The position numbers and the translations under genes are program-made. A model generated the notes under the pieces. That model was not told where the DNA came from. It ran no database searches and saw nothing but the letters and a program-made list of their open reading frames with translations. From Thysanoteuthis rhombus (Eukaryota > Mollusca > Cephalopoda > Oegopsida > Thysanoteuthidae), in NCBI GenBank assembly GCA_963457665.1, contig OY735237.1, positions 3,553,322 to 3,617,321 on the forward strand: DNA of 64,000 nucleotides, read 5' to 3'. Below, piece by piece: positions 1-9,269 of this stretch (position 1 is its first letter; each line of letters begins with the position of its first letter).

Positions 1-240
1 CTTTCTCTTTCTCTTTCTTTCTCTTTCTTTTTCTTTCCTCTTTCTTTTCTTTCCTCTTTCTTTTCTTTCCTCTTTCTTTTCTTTCCTCTTTCTTTTCTTT
101 CCTCTTTCTTTTCTTTCCTCTTTCTTTTCTTTCCTCTTTCTTTTCTTTCCTCTTTCTTTTCTTTCCTCTTTCTTTTCTTTCCTCTTTCTTTTCTTTCCTC
201 TTTCTTTTCTTTCCTCTTTCTTTCCTTTCCTTTCCTTTCT
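1..240. repeat. (CTTTCCTCTTTT)n polypyrimidine microsatellite
   Basis: A nearly pure pyrimidine tract is built from repeats of about 15 bases of the form TTTCTTTTCTTTCCTC. It continues past the window start. Such mirror-symmetric purine/pyrimidine strands can form triplex DNA. No coding content is seen. Confidence 0.95.
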
Positions 241-384
241 TTTTTTCTTTCTTGCCCCTCCTCGTTTTGAAGAATCACTATGGATAAAGACATTATGGAC
301 GGGCGTTCTCAATGTTGTTCATTTTTTTGTCTTATTACTACTTATTGTCTTGATGTATAAAATGCAATGTTTTTTTTCTTGAAG

Positions 385-501
385 GGTCAACCCAATTCTT
401 TTTGGCAAGATGGAAGCGGAAATGGCATTGAAAGACTGTTCAATTGGCACTTATTTAATGTACAGAGATTACGAAACAGACCATTTGTACCTTTCGATAC
501 G
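385..501 (+). CDS. SH2-domain protein, exon encoding N-terminal half of the SH2 domain (5'-partial gene)
   Basis: This 117-bp exon follows a T-rich acceptor (TTTTTTTCTTGAAG) and ends at the donor CG|GTAAGC. The reading frame starts at 386, so one base of the first codon comes from an unseen upstream exon. The 38 residues include FGKMEAEMAL, then IGTYLMYRD and LYLSI. These match the SH2 pattern of alpha-A, beta-B (FLVR strand) and beta-C. It splices in phase 2 to the exon at 6660, where the split codon becomes CGA (Arg). Oddities: the FLVR arginine position reads Tyr (YLMY), with Arg one place later, and the usual N-terminal Trp is absent. SH2 domains bind phosphotyrosine peptides in cytoplasmic signalling. 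I cannot assign a subfamily (adaptor, JAK-like or other). The upstream exons lie outside the window. Confidence 0.75.
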
Positions 502-624
502 GTAAGCAATCTTTCTTCATTTTTTTGAATATTTACACAACTTTTACACAATCATTTATTTTACACTCGTCGATTCTCGGTTTGACCAATTATTTTGACT
601 TTACCCAGTTCCAAAAACGGTTCT

Positions 625-829
625 CATCATCATCAGTCTTTTATCATCCGTCGTTGGAATCAGACCTTCCTTATCATTTGCAACTCTCTGTCGTGGACGT
701 CGGGGAACAGGTACTTTCTGAATCTGTCTAGTTCTTCTCTCCATCTTGTATTCTGCTGGGCTCAGTTGCGCTTGTGATCCATGTTGTGAGTTGTGATGTC
801 CATCGGTTGTCTTCCATTCTTGCAACATG
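625..829 (-). mobile_element. RTE-type LINE 3' end fragment (inverted partner)
   Basis: Read on the minus strand, this encodes degenerate pieces of the C-terminus of an RTE-type ORF2 (arginine-rich RRTRQIQK segment, then TTDDKRLMM). It ends at 625 in the ATGATGATGA-type 3' tail typical of this family. It sits head to head with the plus-strand copy that starts at about 831. It is 5'-truncated, non-coding now, and lies in the large intron of the SH2 gene. Confidence 0.75.
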
Positions 830-830
830 C

Positions 831-1229
831 CCAGTGGTCACTTATGGAGCTGAAACATGGAACCTAACCAAGAGACAGGAGCATGCAGCGTGCACATGAG
901 AGAATTATGTTCGACCTTACATGGAGGGATCACAAGACAGCACAGTATATCAGGGAGAAAACAGGAGTCCGAGACATCATGAGATCTATTAGAAAATGGC
1001 AATGAGCAGGTCATGGTACAAGAATGGCAGACAACTGATGGGCATCACGACTCACAACATGGATCCCCAGAGATCACATGCGAAACCGAAGCCGGCAGAA
1101 TACAAGATAGAGAGATAAGCTAGAAAAATTCATAAAATACTGGCTCCGTGACGCTCGTGATTGAGAAATGCAGCTGATTCTGGGGACGGTATATGTCCAA
1201 CGACGGACGATAAAAGACTGATGATGACT
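831..1229 (+). mobile_element. RTE-type LINE 3' end fragment
   Basis: This copy begins in the VTYGAETWNLTKRQ segment and runs through TWRDHKTAQYIREKTG to the 3' end, ATAAAAGACTGATGATGAC. Frameshifts and stops make it a pseudogene. The same sequence recurs at 4229, 12715, 13458, 14200, 27105 and 31858, so it is an interspersed family, not a gene. The motif order (TYGAETW, WAGHVARM, RRTLKD) matches the region after the RT domain in RTE-like LINEs. Confidence 0.8.
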
Positions 1230-1665
1230 TTAATGACAGGATGGTGTACTAGTAATCTCATTGACAAAACTATATTTGTCGGCCCCTCTGCTTTACCACT
1301 GTGTTATACCTGCAAGTGCATAGATTGTCCTGATGCTGTAGTGCACTCAAAAATTGATCTTGTTTAAAAACCATGCCTAGGCTTGTACTAGTGGGATCTC
1401 AGACCGCTTTGTGTCAGACCGCTGTTACAGTGACAACAAAATGTAATTCAATATTGAGTTTTTCCCGTCTTAACGAATTTTAAAGCTCTTAATCACGTGT
1501 TTCGTAATTACAGTCCTGTACAAAGGAGTCTAATTTATAAGCGGCATGTTCTTGGTTGAGAATTAAGTCACCTAAACAAACTTGAAAATAAGACCGTGGA
1601 TGCGCTAGTCCTTTTCTCGGGTGAAGATCTATAAATCTAAAATCTAGGAAACGTATTACGTATCA
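1230..1665. other. No feature recognised
   Basis: Unique-looking AT-rich intronic DNA. I see no exon with good splice sites, no repeat shared with the rest of the window and no simple-sequence tract. Confidence 0.5.
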
Positions 1666-2280
1666 TTGATAAAAATTAATGACGTCATTCTTCAGTATCT
1701 AATTAGTTTTATTCAGTCTTCCCTTCGCAAACTACCCTCTAAGCAAAATATTTTTTTAAAAAATAAACTGAAAATCAGCTTTCGTCGTACCAAAAATTTC
1801 AATACACTTATGAAACATAATACATCTTTTAGAAGCAATACAAATAAGGAAAACATAAACATGAAGAAACCAGACAGCAATCGTACTAATAAGAATAGCT
1901 GCCCTCAGCAAGACAAATGTCTCGGATCAAATACAGTATACCAAGAAAAAACCCAAGAAGTAAAATATTATATCGGAATATCTAAAACGTCATTTGAACT
2001 TAGATTAACCAACCACACATCATCCTTTACAAACGAAAAATATAAAAATACATCATTATCTACATATTGGAAATGAGCAAAATGAATTACTAACCAACTG
2101 TTATATGGAAAATCTTTTGACAAACCTATATCTGCCAAAATATGGAAAATCCATGTTACCTCTGTCTAAATGAGAAATTCGAAATACTCTGTTTCGCTGA
2201 AAAAACAAAGAACCTAAAATAGACTTATTAAACAGGAAAATGAAATAGCATTGAAATGCTGGCATCGCTCAAAATTTTCA
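1666..2280 (+). pseudogene. Penelope-like element fragment: GIY-YIG endonuclease and C-terminus
   Basis: An open frame at 1666-2076 carries the C-terminal part of a PLE protein. It has a Cys pair (NSCPQQDKCLG) and then YYIGISKTSFELRLTNH, which matches the YIG-type core and the Arg helix of the GIY-YIG nuclease. SSFTNEKYKNTSLSTYWK follows. Beyond the stop, further conserved C-terminal pieces are readable in shifted frames (a LLNRK...ALKCWHRSK-like segment near 2225-2275). The RT domain is missing, so this is a 5'-truncated, broken copy. The Cys arrangement and spacing differ from the larger element at 34.4-37.7 kb, so two PLE lineages are present. Confidence 0.72.
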
Positions 2281-2910
2281 GTAACAAATATAACTCAATA
2301 ACCCATATATTAGTATGCTAAAAGTAATATAGACAGTTTACCATTCATAGTCATCACAAGGGTCATCTAACCAACATTGTGTACCTCACCCTGTCAAAGT
2401 AACAGAACAGCACAATCCACCATGTTCATAAAGGGCCCTAAAATAGGCAATAAATCTAATATAAAAACCAAGGTCAAAATCGAAACATCCCTCAGAACAC
2501 AATTTGGCATCCACTTATAGATAACTCCCAAACCCAGTCCATACCAGTCCATACCCTTTGACATGTAACTTATAACCACCTTCAAAACACACAAAACAAA
2601 AGGAAAAACTTCTCCCACCATAACAACACCCAGAAGAATTTCCTCAGATTCCCCATACAGGAATCTAAAACATATATAACCATTTGCCTAAAGGGGCCCA
2701 AACAGGGCAGAAACGTAGACGTGTTTGTGTAGCAAATCTAATCTCTACTATACTTCTAGCCCCGCTGTGAACCAACTTAACATTTGTAGTTTGAAGTTGA
2801 ATCTATCGAGTACTCTATGAAATGAATCCATCACATATCAGACATTGCCTTATAATATTTTGTTATATTACGAACCCGATTTGTAACACATACATATGTA
2901 AGTAAATATT
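2281..2910 (+). mobile_element. PLE tail, family 1 (contains hammerhead-like motif)
   Basis: The non-coding 3' part starts near ATATAACTCAATAAC. It matches 46705-47160 over about 460 bp, and its last 210 bp match 37855-38112. Shared landmarks are CAATCCACCATG, ATACCCTTTGA, GGCCCAAACAGGG and GATGAAATGAATCCAT. It follows the GIY-YIG fragment directly and in the same orientation, so it is probably that element's 3' region. The hammerhead-like fold is listed separately at 2682-2737. Confidence 0.72.
2682..2737 (+). ncRNA. Hammerhead ribozyme-like fold, family 1, decayed core
   Basis: Stem I pairs ATTTGC (2682-2687) with GCAAAT (2732-2737), six perfect pairs. Stem II is GCCC-AAACA-GGGC, followed by A and GAAA at 2710-2713. 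Helix III pairs ACGUAGA with UUUGUGU around a CGUG loop (A-U and G-U pairs included), with A at the cleavage position. The core that should read CUGANGA is CTAAAGG, so two essential positions are substituted and this copy should be inactive. The homologous copy at 47100 has stem I ATTCGC/GCGAAT: a paired C-to-T and G-to-A change between the copies keeps the stem. Confidence 0.7.
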
Positions 2911-2918
2911 TGAGTCAT

Positions 2919-2960
2919 CCACAAACAGCTGTTTCGTTGTATTACAACTCTTCAGTGTGG
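2919..2960 (-). ncRNA. Hammerhead ribozyme, minimal type I, intact core (family 2)
   Basis: On the minus strand: stem I CCACA/UGUGG, core CUGAAGA (2949-2955), stem II GUUGU-AAU-ACAAC, then GAAA (2932-2935). A palindromic helix III, ACAGCUGU, follows, with U at the cleavage position. Every invariant core base of the hammerhead consensus is present. The two-pair helix III is too small for a stable monomer, but its self-complementarity fits the dimeric mode described for PLE-associated hammerheads. The motif sits in a PLE tail (2915-3058, minus) that recurs at 16462-16600. Confidence 0.8.
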
Positions 2961-3058
2961 CTATAGACTATCCATTATCCCATCCAGCACCACGAGGTAG
3001 GATAGAAACCTTCGCTTTAGACCCAGATAAAATCATATTATAATATGTGTGTGGACTT
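2961..3058 (-). mobile_element. PLE tail, family 2
   Basis: Minus-strand sequence with landmarks GGGTCTAAAGCGAAGGTTTC, CCTACCTCGTGGTGCTGGATG and ATAGTCTATAGCCA matches 16462-16545 closely. It is the upstream part of the tail that ends in the hammerhead at 2919-2960. It meets the family-1 tail end-to-end near 2910, so two different PLE 3' ends face each other. Confidence 0.68.
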
Positions 3059-4228
3059 CCTGAAACGCAGACAATAGTGAATGTCGCACCTATATTTTAA
3101 AAGGATGACAAAGCTTTAACTAGAAATTATAGACCAGTGAGTCTAACCTTATAAGTATGTAAAATCTGTGAGAAACTCGAGATTGGAATTGTTGAATTTA
3201 TTGAAGATAATGTTATTTTGTGTGAGTAACAACATATGTAGATAGATGTCCTGAATCTCCAGATATCTCGCGTAAGCCATTCATGAAGTTTATTTAGCTT
3301 AGGAATGTTTCTTTTTGAAGATATAGTCAAGCTACTTGATGTGAGTATTTATTTGGCTAAGGCATTAGATAATGTACTTCAGTCAGTCTTGAGAGGGTTA
3401 ATATCGGAAGTTGTTGAACGGGGGATGGTGAAAAAAAAACATCGAAAAGGGAGCGATTGGGAAAAAAGTTGAGTAAACTTCCTTTACAAACTAGAAACTT
3501 AGATTTCAGTTGCTGAATTACCAACGCTTTTTGTCGATTGTTGCTTTATTTGAGCGCAGAACTTGTTCGTATCAATCCTTTACTTCTCTCATGTAGGGGA
3601 CTCGCTTCCAATCTTACCATATACACATAATCACCTTCTCTGGATGATCAACCTTTGGTGGTACGGTTGGTAGAGGTTCAAATCATTTGCCCCGCGATCT
3701 CCTACATATCACATTGTTGTAAATTACCCACTTTTCATCGTCTCAATTTTCCAAAATCGCAACATTTGGATATATCCCTGTGAGATTTTTTTTCTCTTTC
3801 GTTGAAGCCGAACATAGAATTGAATAACTTGACTAAACTTATACAAAGGAATTTTTTTCAATATATTGACCGTTTCTTGTACCGTTCAATGTTGATAATT
3901 ATCAAGTAATGATATCCAAATTTGATTGCTATAAACCTCAACTGGTCTACCTGACTGCAAAGCATCATTCAGCGAGAAATCTCCGGTACCAAACTTTGCA
4001 AACCACTTTTGACACGTTCAATCATTCACAGAACCTTCTCCATAAATTGAAAAATATTCTTTTGCTTTCGAGTTGCATTTTTACATCTGAAATTTAAAAA
4101 AGAAGCATAATATGGCAAAAGAAAAATCAATCAAAATACGTACATTTTCGCACTTAAGAATATATACCGTCAGTCTTGAATGGATTTTAAGTAAACGCTC
4201 TTAATACCATCAAATGAAAGAACAACTA
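3059..4228. other. No gene recognised
   Basis: AT-rich intronic DNA of the SH2 gene. Short ORFs here (for example 3127-3330 and 3909-4097) have no recognisable domain or splice support. I see no family shared with other parts of the window. Confidence 0.45.
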
Positions 4229-4646
4229 CTAATGTATCCTCCCAATAGTCACTTATGGAGCTGAAACATGGAACCTAACCAAGAGACAGACATGCAAACT
4301 GAGAAGCATGCAACGCGCACATGAGAGAATCATGCTAAACCTCACATGGAGAGATCACAATAGAGCACAATATGTCGGAAATAAAACAGACATCATAGAA
4401 TCCATTAGAAAACTCAAATGGCAATGGGCTGGTCATGTTGCAAGAATGAAAGACAAGTGATGGACATCACGACTCAGAACATGGATCCCCAGAGACCATA
4501 TGCGCAACTGAGGCCGACAAAAAACAAGATGGAGAGATGAAGTAGACAAATTAAGAAAATACTGGCTCTGTGACGCCCATGATAGAGAAATGTGGTGGAT
4601 CCTGGGGAAGGTCTACGTTCAACGACGGACGTTTAAAGACTGATGT
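4229..4646 (+). mobile_element. RTE-type LINE 3' end fragment
   Basis: This runs from AGTCACTTATGGAGCTGAAA through the WAGHVARM region to CGACGGACGTTTAAAGACTG. It carries internal indels relative to the other copies. It is pseudogenic and lies in the same orientation as the host SH2 gene. Confidence 0.82.
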
Positions 4647-5681
4647 TCCAAGATCGTTTATCCGACAAACCATTACGCTCAAGAACATTGGGGCTTGAGA
4701 GAACTCTCTCGAATCACTTGACATCGTCACTATTTTTCTCTTGTCAAAGCGTTTCGTACGTATTTCCCCTGCCCAGAATACTTTATCTACATACTTACCT
4801 GTCACAGGAGATTGCATAACGACCTGTTTATTTATCTACCTGCTTTCCTAGCTATCACAGTAGGCAAGTAAGTTGTCAACTTGTCTCTGGGGGGTTTGGG
4901 CAGTTATCTCACTATTGTGGAAATTGAGCAACTTTTTAGTGGCGTCTTTTGTGAATGTCGAAGAAAGGGTGTCCTCTTCACGTACGTTTGCTTGATTTCT
5001 TATATATAGTGCCAACAATTTGTTGCTTGGTTGTATGTGTCTTTTGACCGCCCAAACTTCAGACGCGTCTAAAATGTCTCTTATCTTGTGCAAAAGATGG
5101 CACTACGAACTTAAACACCAACGTGATGTATAAAGTGCTTTTTGATGTGAAAAAAAATGATGTAACACTTTTAGTTTCCATCTCACACGAAGCAGTCTCT
5201 AACTTGCTGTTCGTAGCCTGGCTCCCAAATGTAGTGGTAATTGTCCGCGCTACATTCCCAGCTGAACCTCATTTGATTCATACGTACATAGACTGGTATG
5301 AATACGGTGAAATTGGTGGATTGATAATGAACAAGCAGCATCCATTGCAACACCTGCATTAAATTGTTCGAAAATGTTGGAACATAAATCTTTACCAACT
5401 ACTTATCTGCAGTAGAAGGAACTTTTCATTTTGTCTGATTTTCTAGGCGTGACGTCCATTACGGACTGAGATAAATCAGTTCCAATCCCCCGGAAGTTGG
5501 ACGGAACTGGTTTAGTCTTGTGCTTGCGTATTGGATTTTTCATTAATGATGGCCGTAAGACTAAATCTCCATTAAGGAACAAATAATCATGTTTCCAGAA
5601 AGATTTTATCGAAAATTGGTAAAGAGTTTTTGCTGCCATTGCTAGGCTGGGAGCAAAGAAAGATTTCAGTCAATGGAATAG

Positions 5682-5682
<1 letters not shown>
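4647..5682. other. No gene recognised
   Basis: Several overlapping ORFs of 70-90 codons occur on both strands (4551-5639). None shows a family motif or consistent splice sites, and mutual antisense opening is expected by chance. No repeat relation is visible. Confidence 0.4.

Positions 5683-5723
<41 letters not shown>
5683..5723. repeat. (TA)n microsatellite
   Basis: About 20 TA units. It borders the inverted PLE-tail pair that follows. Confidence 0.97.
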
Positions 5724-5728
<5 letters not shown>

Positions 5729-5729
<1 letters not shown>

Positions 5730-5850
5730 TCATTCGACACGGATAGATTGAAAAGACGGAAGCCGAAGTTGATGCTATGAATTACATTTTTTTTTCTTTT
5801 AATGTTACACGTTTCGTTAGTCCACGCTAACATATTCAGAAAATGTGACT
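5729..5850 (-). mobile_element. PLE tail, family 3, inverted copy with hammerhead-like motif
   Basis: Minus strand: CTGAATA (core with one change from CUGANGA, 5833-5839), stem II GTTAG-CGTGGA-CTAAC (perfect), GAAA (5812-5815), then a short ACGTGT helix III. The arm containing GGAAGCCGAAGTTGATG pairs with CATCAACTTCGGCTATCGG in the plus-strand copy at 5925-6030. The (TA)n tract at 5683 abuts it. Confidence 0.58.
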
Positions 5851-5924
5851 ATACAGAATGTCACCAATTCATAAATCCCAGGTTAGTTGTTGTTGTGGTG
5901 GTGTGCAAGGGTGTTGTCCATTTT

Positions 5925-6030
5925 TAATTTTTTCTGAAGAAGTTAGCTCAGACTAATGAAACTTGTTAAAATGAATGAAGAAATCTCATTTGAATCATCA
6001 ACTTCGGCTATCGGAATTGTCTCTTCTCTC
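5925..6030 (+). mobile_element. PLE tail, family 3, with hammerhead-like core
   Basis: CTGAAGA (5934-5940) is followed by A, stem II GTTAG-CTCAGA-CTAAT (one G-U pair) and GAAA (5958-5961). A short ACUUGU helix III and an A/U-only stem I of four pairs complete it. It is the inverted partner of 5729-5850. The small helices make activity uncertain, but the core residues are intact. Confidence 0.55.
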
Positions 6031-6659
6031 TAATGTAGTTGTGTGTTTGTATAGAGCGGTTGCTGTAGATGGGCAGGCTCAAACCCAGAAACTGTTTACA
6101 CCAGTCTGTTGGAGGTAGCGGTGATTAGTCGAAACTGAATAATGGTTACCAATCATTTGTTCCCAATAACAATTTAAATTTGAATAATCGATAATGGTCG
6201 ACTGTGATCCATCTAATAAAAAATATCAAGGTAATTTGCCATCGCGTTTTGTCAGCAGCCCATCCAGAGCAGGAAATGGAGTGGGGAAGGCACTCTGTTA
6301 CACTAGATCTTTGTGCTCATGATGGGTCTCCTCTGTGAGACCCCCCCCCCCCGGGCATAAATCCTAGGTACCTGATTCCCGAATCCATTTCCATTGCTGC
6401 AATTATCAAACAAACCTAAAGACAAATCTTATATCTAGTCTAGCACAGGAGCCACAATCGGTGGGGGTGCTTCAATGGAGAACAGACTACAATATGCTAG
6501 TAATGTCTTTCGGGATAAGTTTTTCAGAACATTCAAGGTTTAAGAAATTTACTTTGCATAGCCAGAGAGATGTGTATACCACCACTGCATACTGCTATTA
6601 CTAAATGAAGCTTACTATTATATTTCTGTATATTGATGAACTTTCTCTTCTCCTTTCAG

Positions 6660-6801
6660 AACGGAAGAATTCCTGAGACATCATACAATTACACAACGAG
6701 ATGGACTTTATTACGTGGACAAACAGCCTTACCCCTATTTAGACTCTATCATTCTTTACCACAAGAGACACAAGCTACGAGGCATTAAACTAACACAGCA
6801 G
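6660..6801 (+). CDS. SH2-domain protein, exon encoding C-terminal half of the SH2 domain
   Basis: A strong acceptor (CTTTCTCTTCTCCTTTCAG) precedes a 142-bp exon that ends CAG|GTAATA. After one base completing the split codon it gives 47 codons without a stop. The sequence includes FLRHHTITQRDGLYYV (beta-D to beta-E; the second His sits where the conserved beta-D4 His is expected), YLDSIILYHK (alpha-B) and IKLTQQ (the terminal strand, compare RLTQ or LLTQP in many SH2 proteins). Together with the exon at 385 it makes one complete, slightly short SH2 fold of about 85 residues. The 6.16-kb intron between them contains RTE and PLE fragments. The exon ends in phase 0 and joins the last exon at 8226. 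It has no long flanking ORF in this frame, so it is visible only through splice logic. Confidence 0.78.
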
Positions 6802-6894
6802 GTAATATATTTACTCTAAATCCTACTTTATTCATACGATAAACACTATCTACTTTTTGACAGCACATTATTTTCTTTCATCTCAATCAAGTCT

Positions 6895-7160
6895 CCGTAG
6901 CCTCACAAATTGCCCGATCAACCAGCCAAGTGGGCTACAGATGTCTATCTCAATTTGGACCAACAATGTCCTAATCTTGTTTTGGCAATTTCTTTTCAGA
7001 TAAAAGATCGATTTCTTTTTGGATAAATTCCTGATAAAAGATCGATTTGAAAAGAAACTATTCACATAATAATAGATAATTCTTTAGATTATTAGTTTTG
7101 GTTCACGTGCGTGCTACGGTGATTCATTTACGTGAGATACGGATATTTCTTTTGATGCTG
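6895..7160 (+). repeat. Dispersed repeat family R2, copy 1
   Basis: Landmarks ACCAGCCAAGTGGGCTACAG, CCAACAATGTCCTAATCTTG, GATAAAAGATC and GCTACGGTGATTCAT are shared in order with 25085-25570 and 59300-59665, all on the plus strand. It begins about 90 bp after the SH2 exon donor. No coding capacity; class unknown. Confidence 0.65.
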
Positions 7161-8225
7161 CTTTCTTTACACGGGCCGATAATCTGCAGCGGTGAGCAAA
7201 AGAATTAGATATATGAGAATACAGATTGGCTACCCTTTATTCGAAACTTCGAAAACCGTGAAATGTTGAAATTCGGAACTTTTTAAAACATGACGCTACA
7301 AATGGAAAATTCCATACCTGACTTCACTGTGGTAGGATTAAGAGACAAGAAAGGCTCTATTCAGCTTATTCTGACCGTGAATTGTACTTGACTATCTTTG
7401 TGTAACTCTTTAGAAGCGAAAAACTATTTTTCCATCACAAACGGTGAAAGACGGTACAAGTCCCAATTAAAAAAAAAAAAAAAAAATATTGTCACAACCC
7501 ACTTGCATCAATTGCTGCATTTCAAAATCCGAGAAAAAAATCCAATATCCGAAACATTTCTGGTCCCAGCCTGTTCTGGTAAACAACTTATAATGACTGA
7601 CAATGTTTCATTTTATGAAAATAAATCAGGATAGTAATCTACTTAAAATCAAAATTGTTGAATCCTACATACCGTATTGATGGCGTATGGAATCCCACCC
7701 TGCATATTACAGCGGGGAATATTGGAGGCAAAAAAAACCCGCATTCCTCTGACTTAACAGCAAAAAAAAATATTTACCGCCTATTTTATGAAAACTCCCG
7801 GGGTTCTGGCCAATGTAGAGCTGGACAACGAATGTTATGTTTACCCTTTTTGAGTCATTTTAAGGGACAGGGGGCACTCGTATGCGCTATCAAATACTGT
7901 AACATGATCTAGACACTCTGCTTAAGATCTTATTTTATAGCTGTACTATCATTGTGTAGAAACAGGGACTCTTTATGGCAGCGCCGAGTGTGGAACGGCA
8001 GCAAATATTATTTTTCTCTTTATATATGGATTAAAAAATACCTGAACGAGTCTGCAAAAATGGATCGTCTGTAGCTTTTTTTTCTTGTTCCCACAAATAA
8101 GTTTTACTGTCTAATGTTTTTCTGACTAATTCATTGTTTATATCTTGAAATATCCGTGTGAAATTGCTTGAAAAACGAAGATGCTTATTATCTAAACCTG
8201 GCTAAACCTGTATTCCTTGTTTCAG
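7161..8225. other. Second intron of the SH2 gene, no feature recognised
   Basis: ORFs at 7398-7634 and 7655-7912 look random: they are poly-A-spanning and have no domain. A pure A run lies near 7470-7486. Confidence 0.45.
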
Positions 8226-8354
8226 GCCCCCCTGAGCGCCCGGGTTGTCAAGTCTTTCGCGTCCAGATACGCAGCCAACAACGGAAATCTGCCAGTAAGC
8301 AAGGATACCCAAGACAAAAACAAAAAACTCGAGGAGGCATTATCTCGGTTATAA
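8226..8354 (+). CDS. SH2-domain protein, terminal coding exon
   Basis: The exon follows the acceptor CCTTGTTTCAG and opens in phase 0, exactly as required by the exon ending at 6801. It encodes 42 residues and then TAA at 8352-8354. The peptide is basic and polar (APLSARVVKSFASRY, then NNGNLPVSK, ending KKLEEALSRL) with no recognisable domain. It reads like a short C-terminal tail after the SH2 fold. A near-consensus donor (CCA|GTAAGC) lies inside the exon near 8293, so an alternative transcript could splice onward instead of using this stop. The TAA is followed six bases later by a four-copy 20-bp minisatellite. The exact phase match and strong acceptor support it; there is no homology beyond that. 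Confidence 0.6.
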   Translation, partial: APLSARVVKSFASRYAANNGNLPVSKDTQDKNKKLEEALSRL

Positions 8355-8360
8355 AACTCA

Positions 8361-8440
8361 ACCAATACCATCAGGATCCAACCAATACCATCAAGATTCA
8401 TCCAATACCATCTGGATTCGACCAATACCATCAGGATTCG
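8361..8440 (+). repeat. Four-copy 20-bp minisatellite
   Basis: Exactly four consecutive 20-mers of the form ACCAATACCATCAGGATTCR lie six bases after the SH2-gene stop codon, so probably in its 3' UTR. Confidence 0.9.
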
Positions 8441-8671
8441 TCAATTCATCGTTGTCATCAGCAAAATCTCCGAAGCGCAAATACTTTGAGAAAGTTCCCA
8501 TGATACAAACTGAAAGATATAATGTCCAAACCACAAGTATACAATGTTTGATGCTGGCAGTTTGGTTGTTCTCTTCAGTGACCCATTCGTCATCGATAAA
8601 CCATAATTGGCGTTTACCAAAATTTGACCCTTTGTTCTACAGGAAACTGATCCCCCCTCACTTAACTGCAG

Positions 8672-9125
8672 ATGACTGAAATATCAGTCATTGCAGTGAT
8701 AGTCATATATATTATTCTTTGTCACTTGCTGCAGTTGATTGGGTTATCATTAGATTTATGCTTTTGCAGAAATCTAACTTCAATATTTCTTCATTGGCTT
8801 AAATTTATTCTGGCTGATTATCTAAAAAAACGTTTCAATATCATTTTTACATTTGGTTTATATTTATTTATGAATTAACTGCAGTTGAAATTTATTCAGA
8901 AAAAATACAAGCGAAATATTAGACTACTGGATGTACGTTTACATCAAACATTTTCCGCTTTAGAGACTAAAACAAAAGGGCAGATAACTCTCATTATTTC
9001 GAATCGCTGAGAATGAGAGAACCAAAGTTCAGATTTGTTAATGAGGGATCTTCACCATTAACCTATTGAATGCGGCATGTTCTGAAAAGAAATAGTGCTA
9101 ATGTATTGACTGATATTTCAGTCAT
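8672..9125. repeat. 19-bp inverted repeat pair enclosing about 415 bp (possible MITE)
   Basis: ATGACTGAAATATCAGTCA at 8672-8690 is repeated as its exact reverse complement at 9107-9125. Each arm is itself nearly palindromic. The interior is AT-rich and non-coding. No target-site duplication is clear. Confidence 0.4.
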
Positions 9126-9269
9126 TCGCAATTATTGGGTTAAAGCTAAGAAAGTGTCCGTAGTTTTGGTTGTCAGTGATCGATTTATCTACCAACTGGG
9201 ACCCCCTCAGTAGAGCTTTAGTAGGGCTCCAACTGACCTTTCCACACCGCTACCGTACCCTTACGTTGG

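Noticed and set aside
1666..2076. Host GIY-YIG nuclease gene
   Set aside because: Sequence pattern and the following non-coding tail identify it as a PLE fragment.
8168..8503. 111-codon ORF over the last SH2 exon
   Set aside because: A shadow in another frame that runs through the 20-bp minisatellite; the phase-0 frame with stop at 8352 fits the splice structure.
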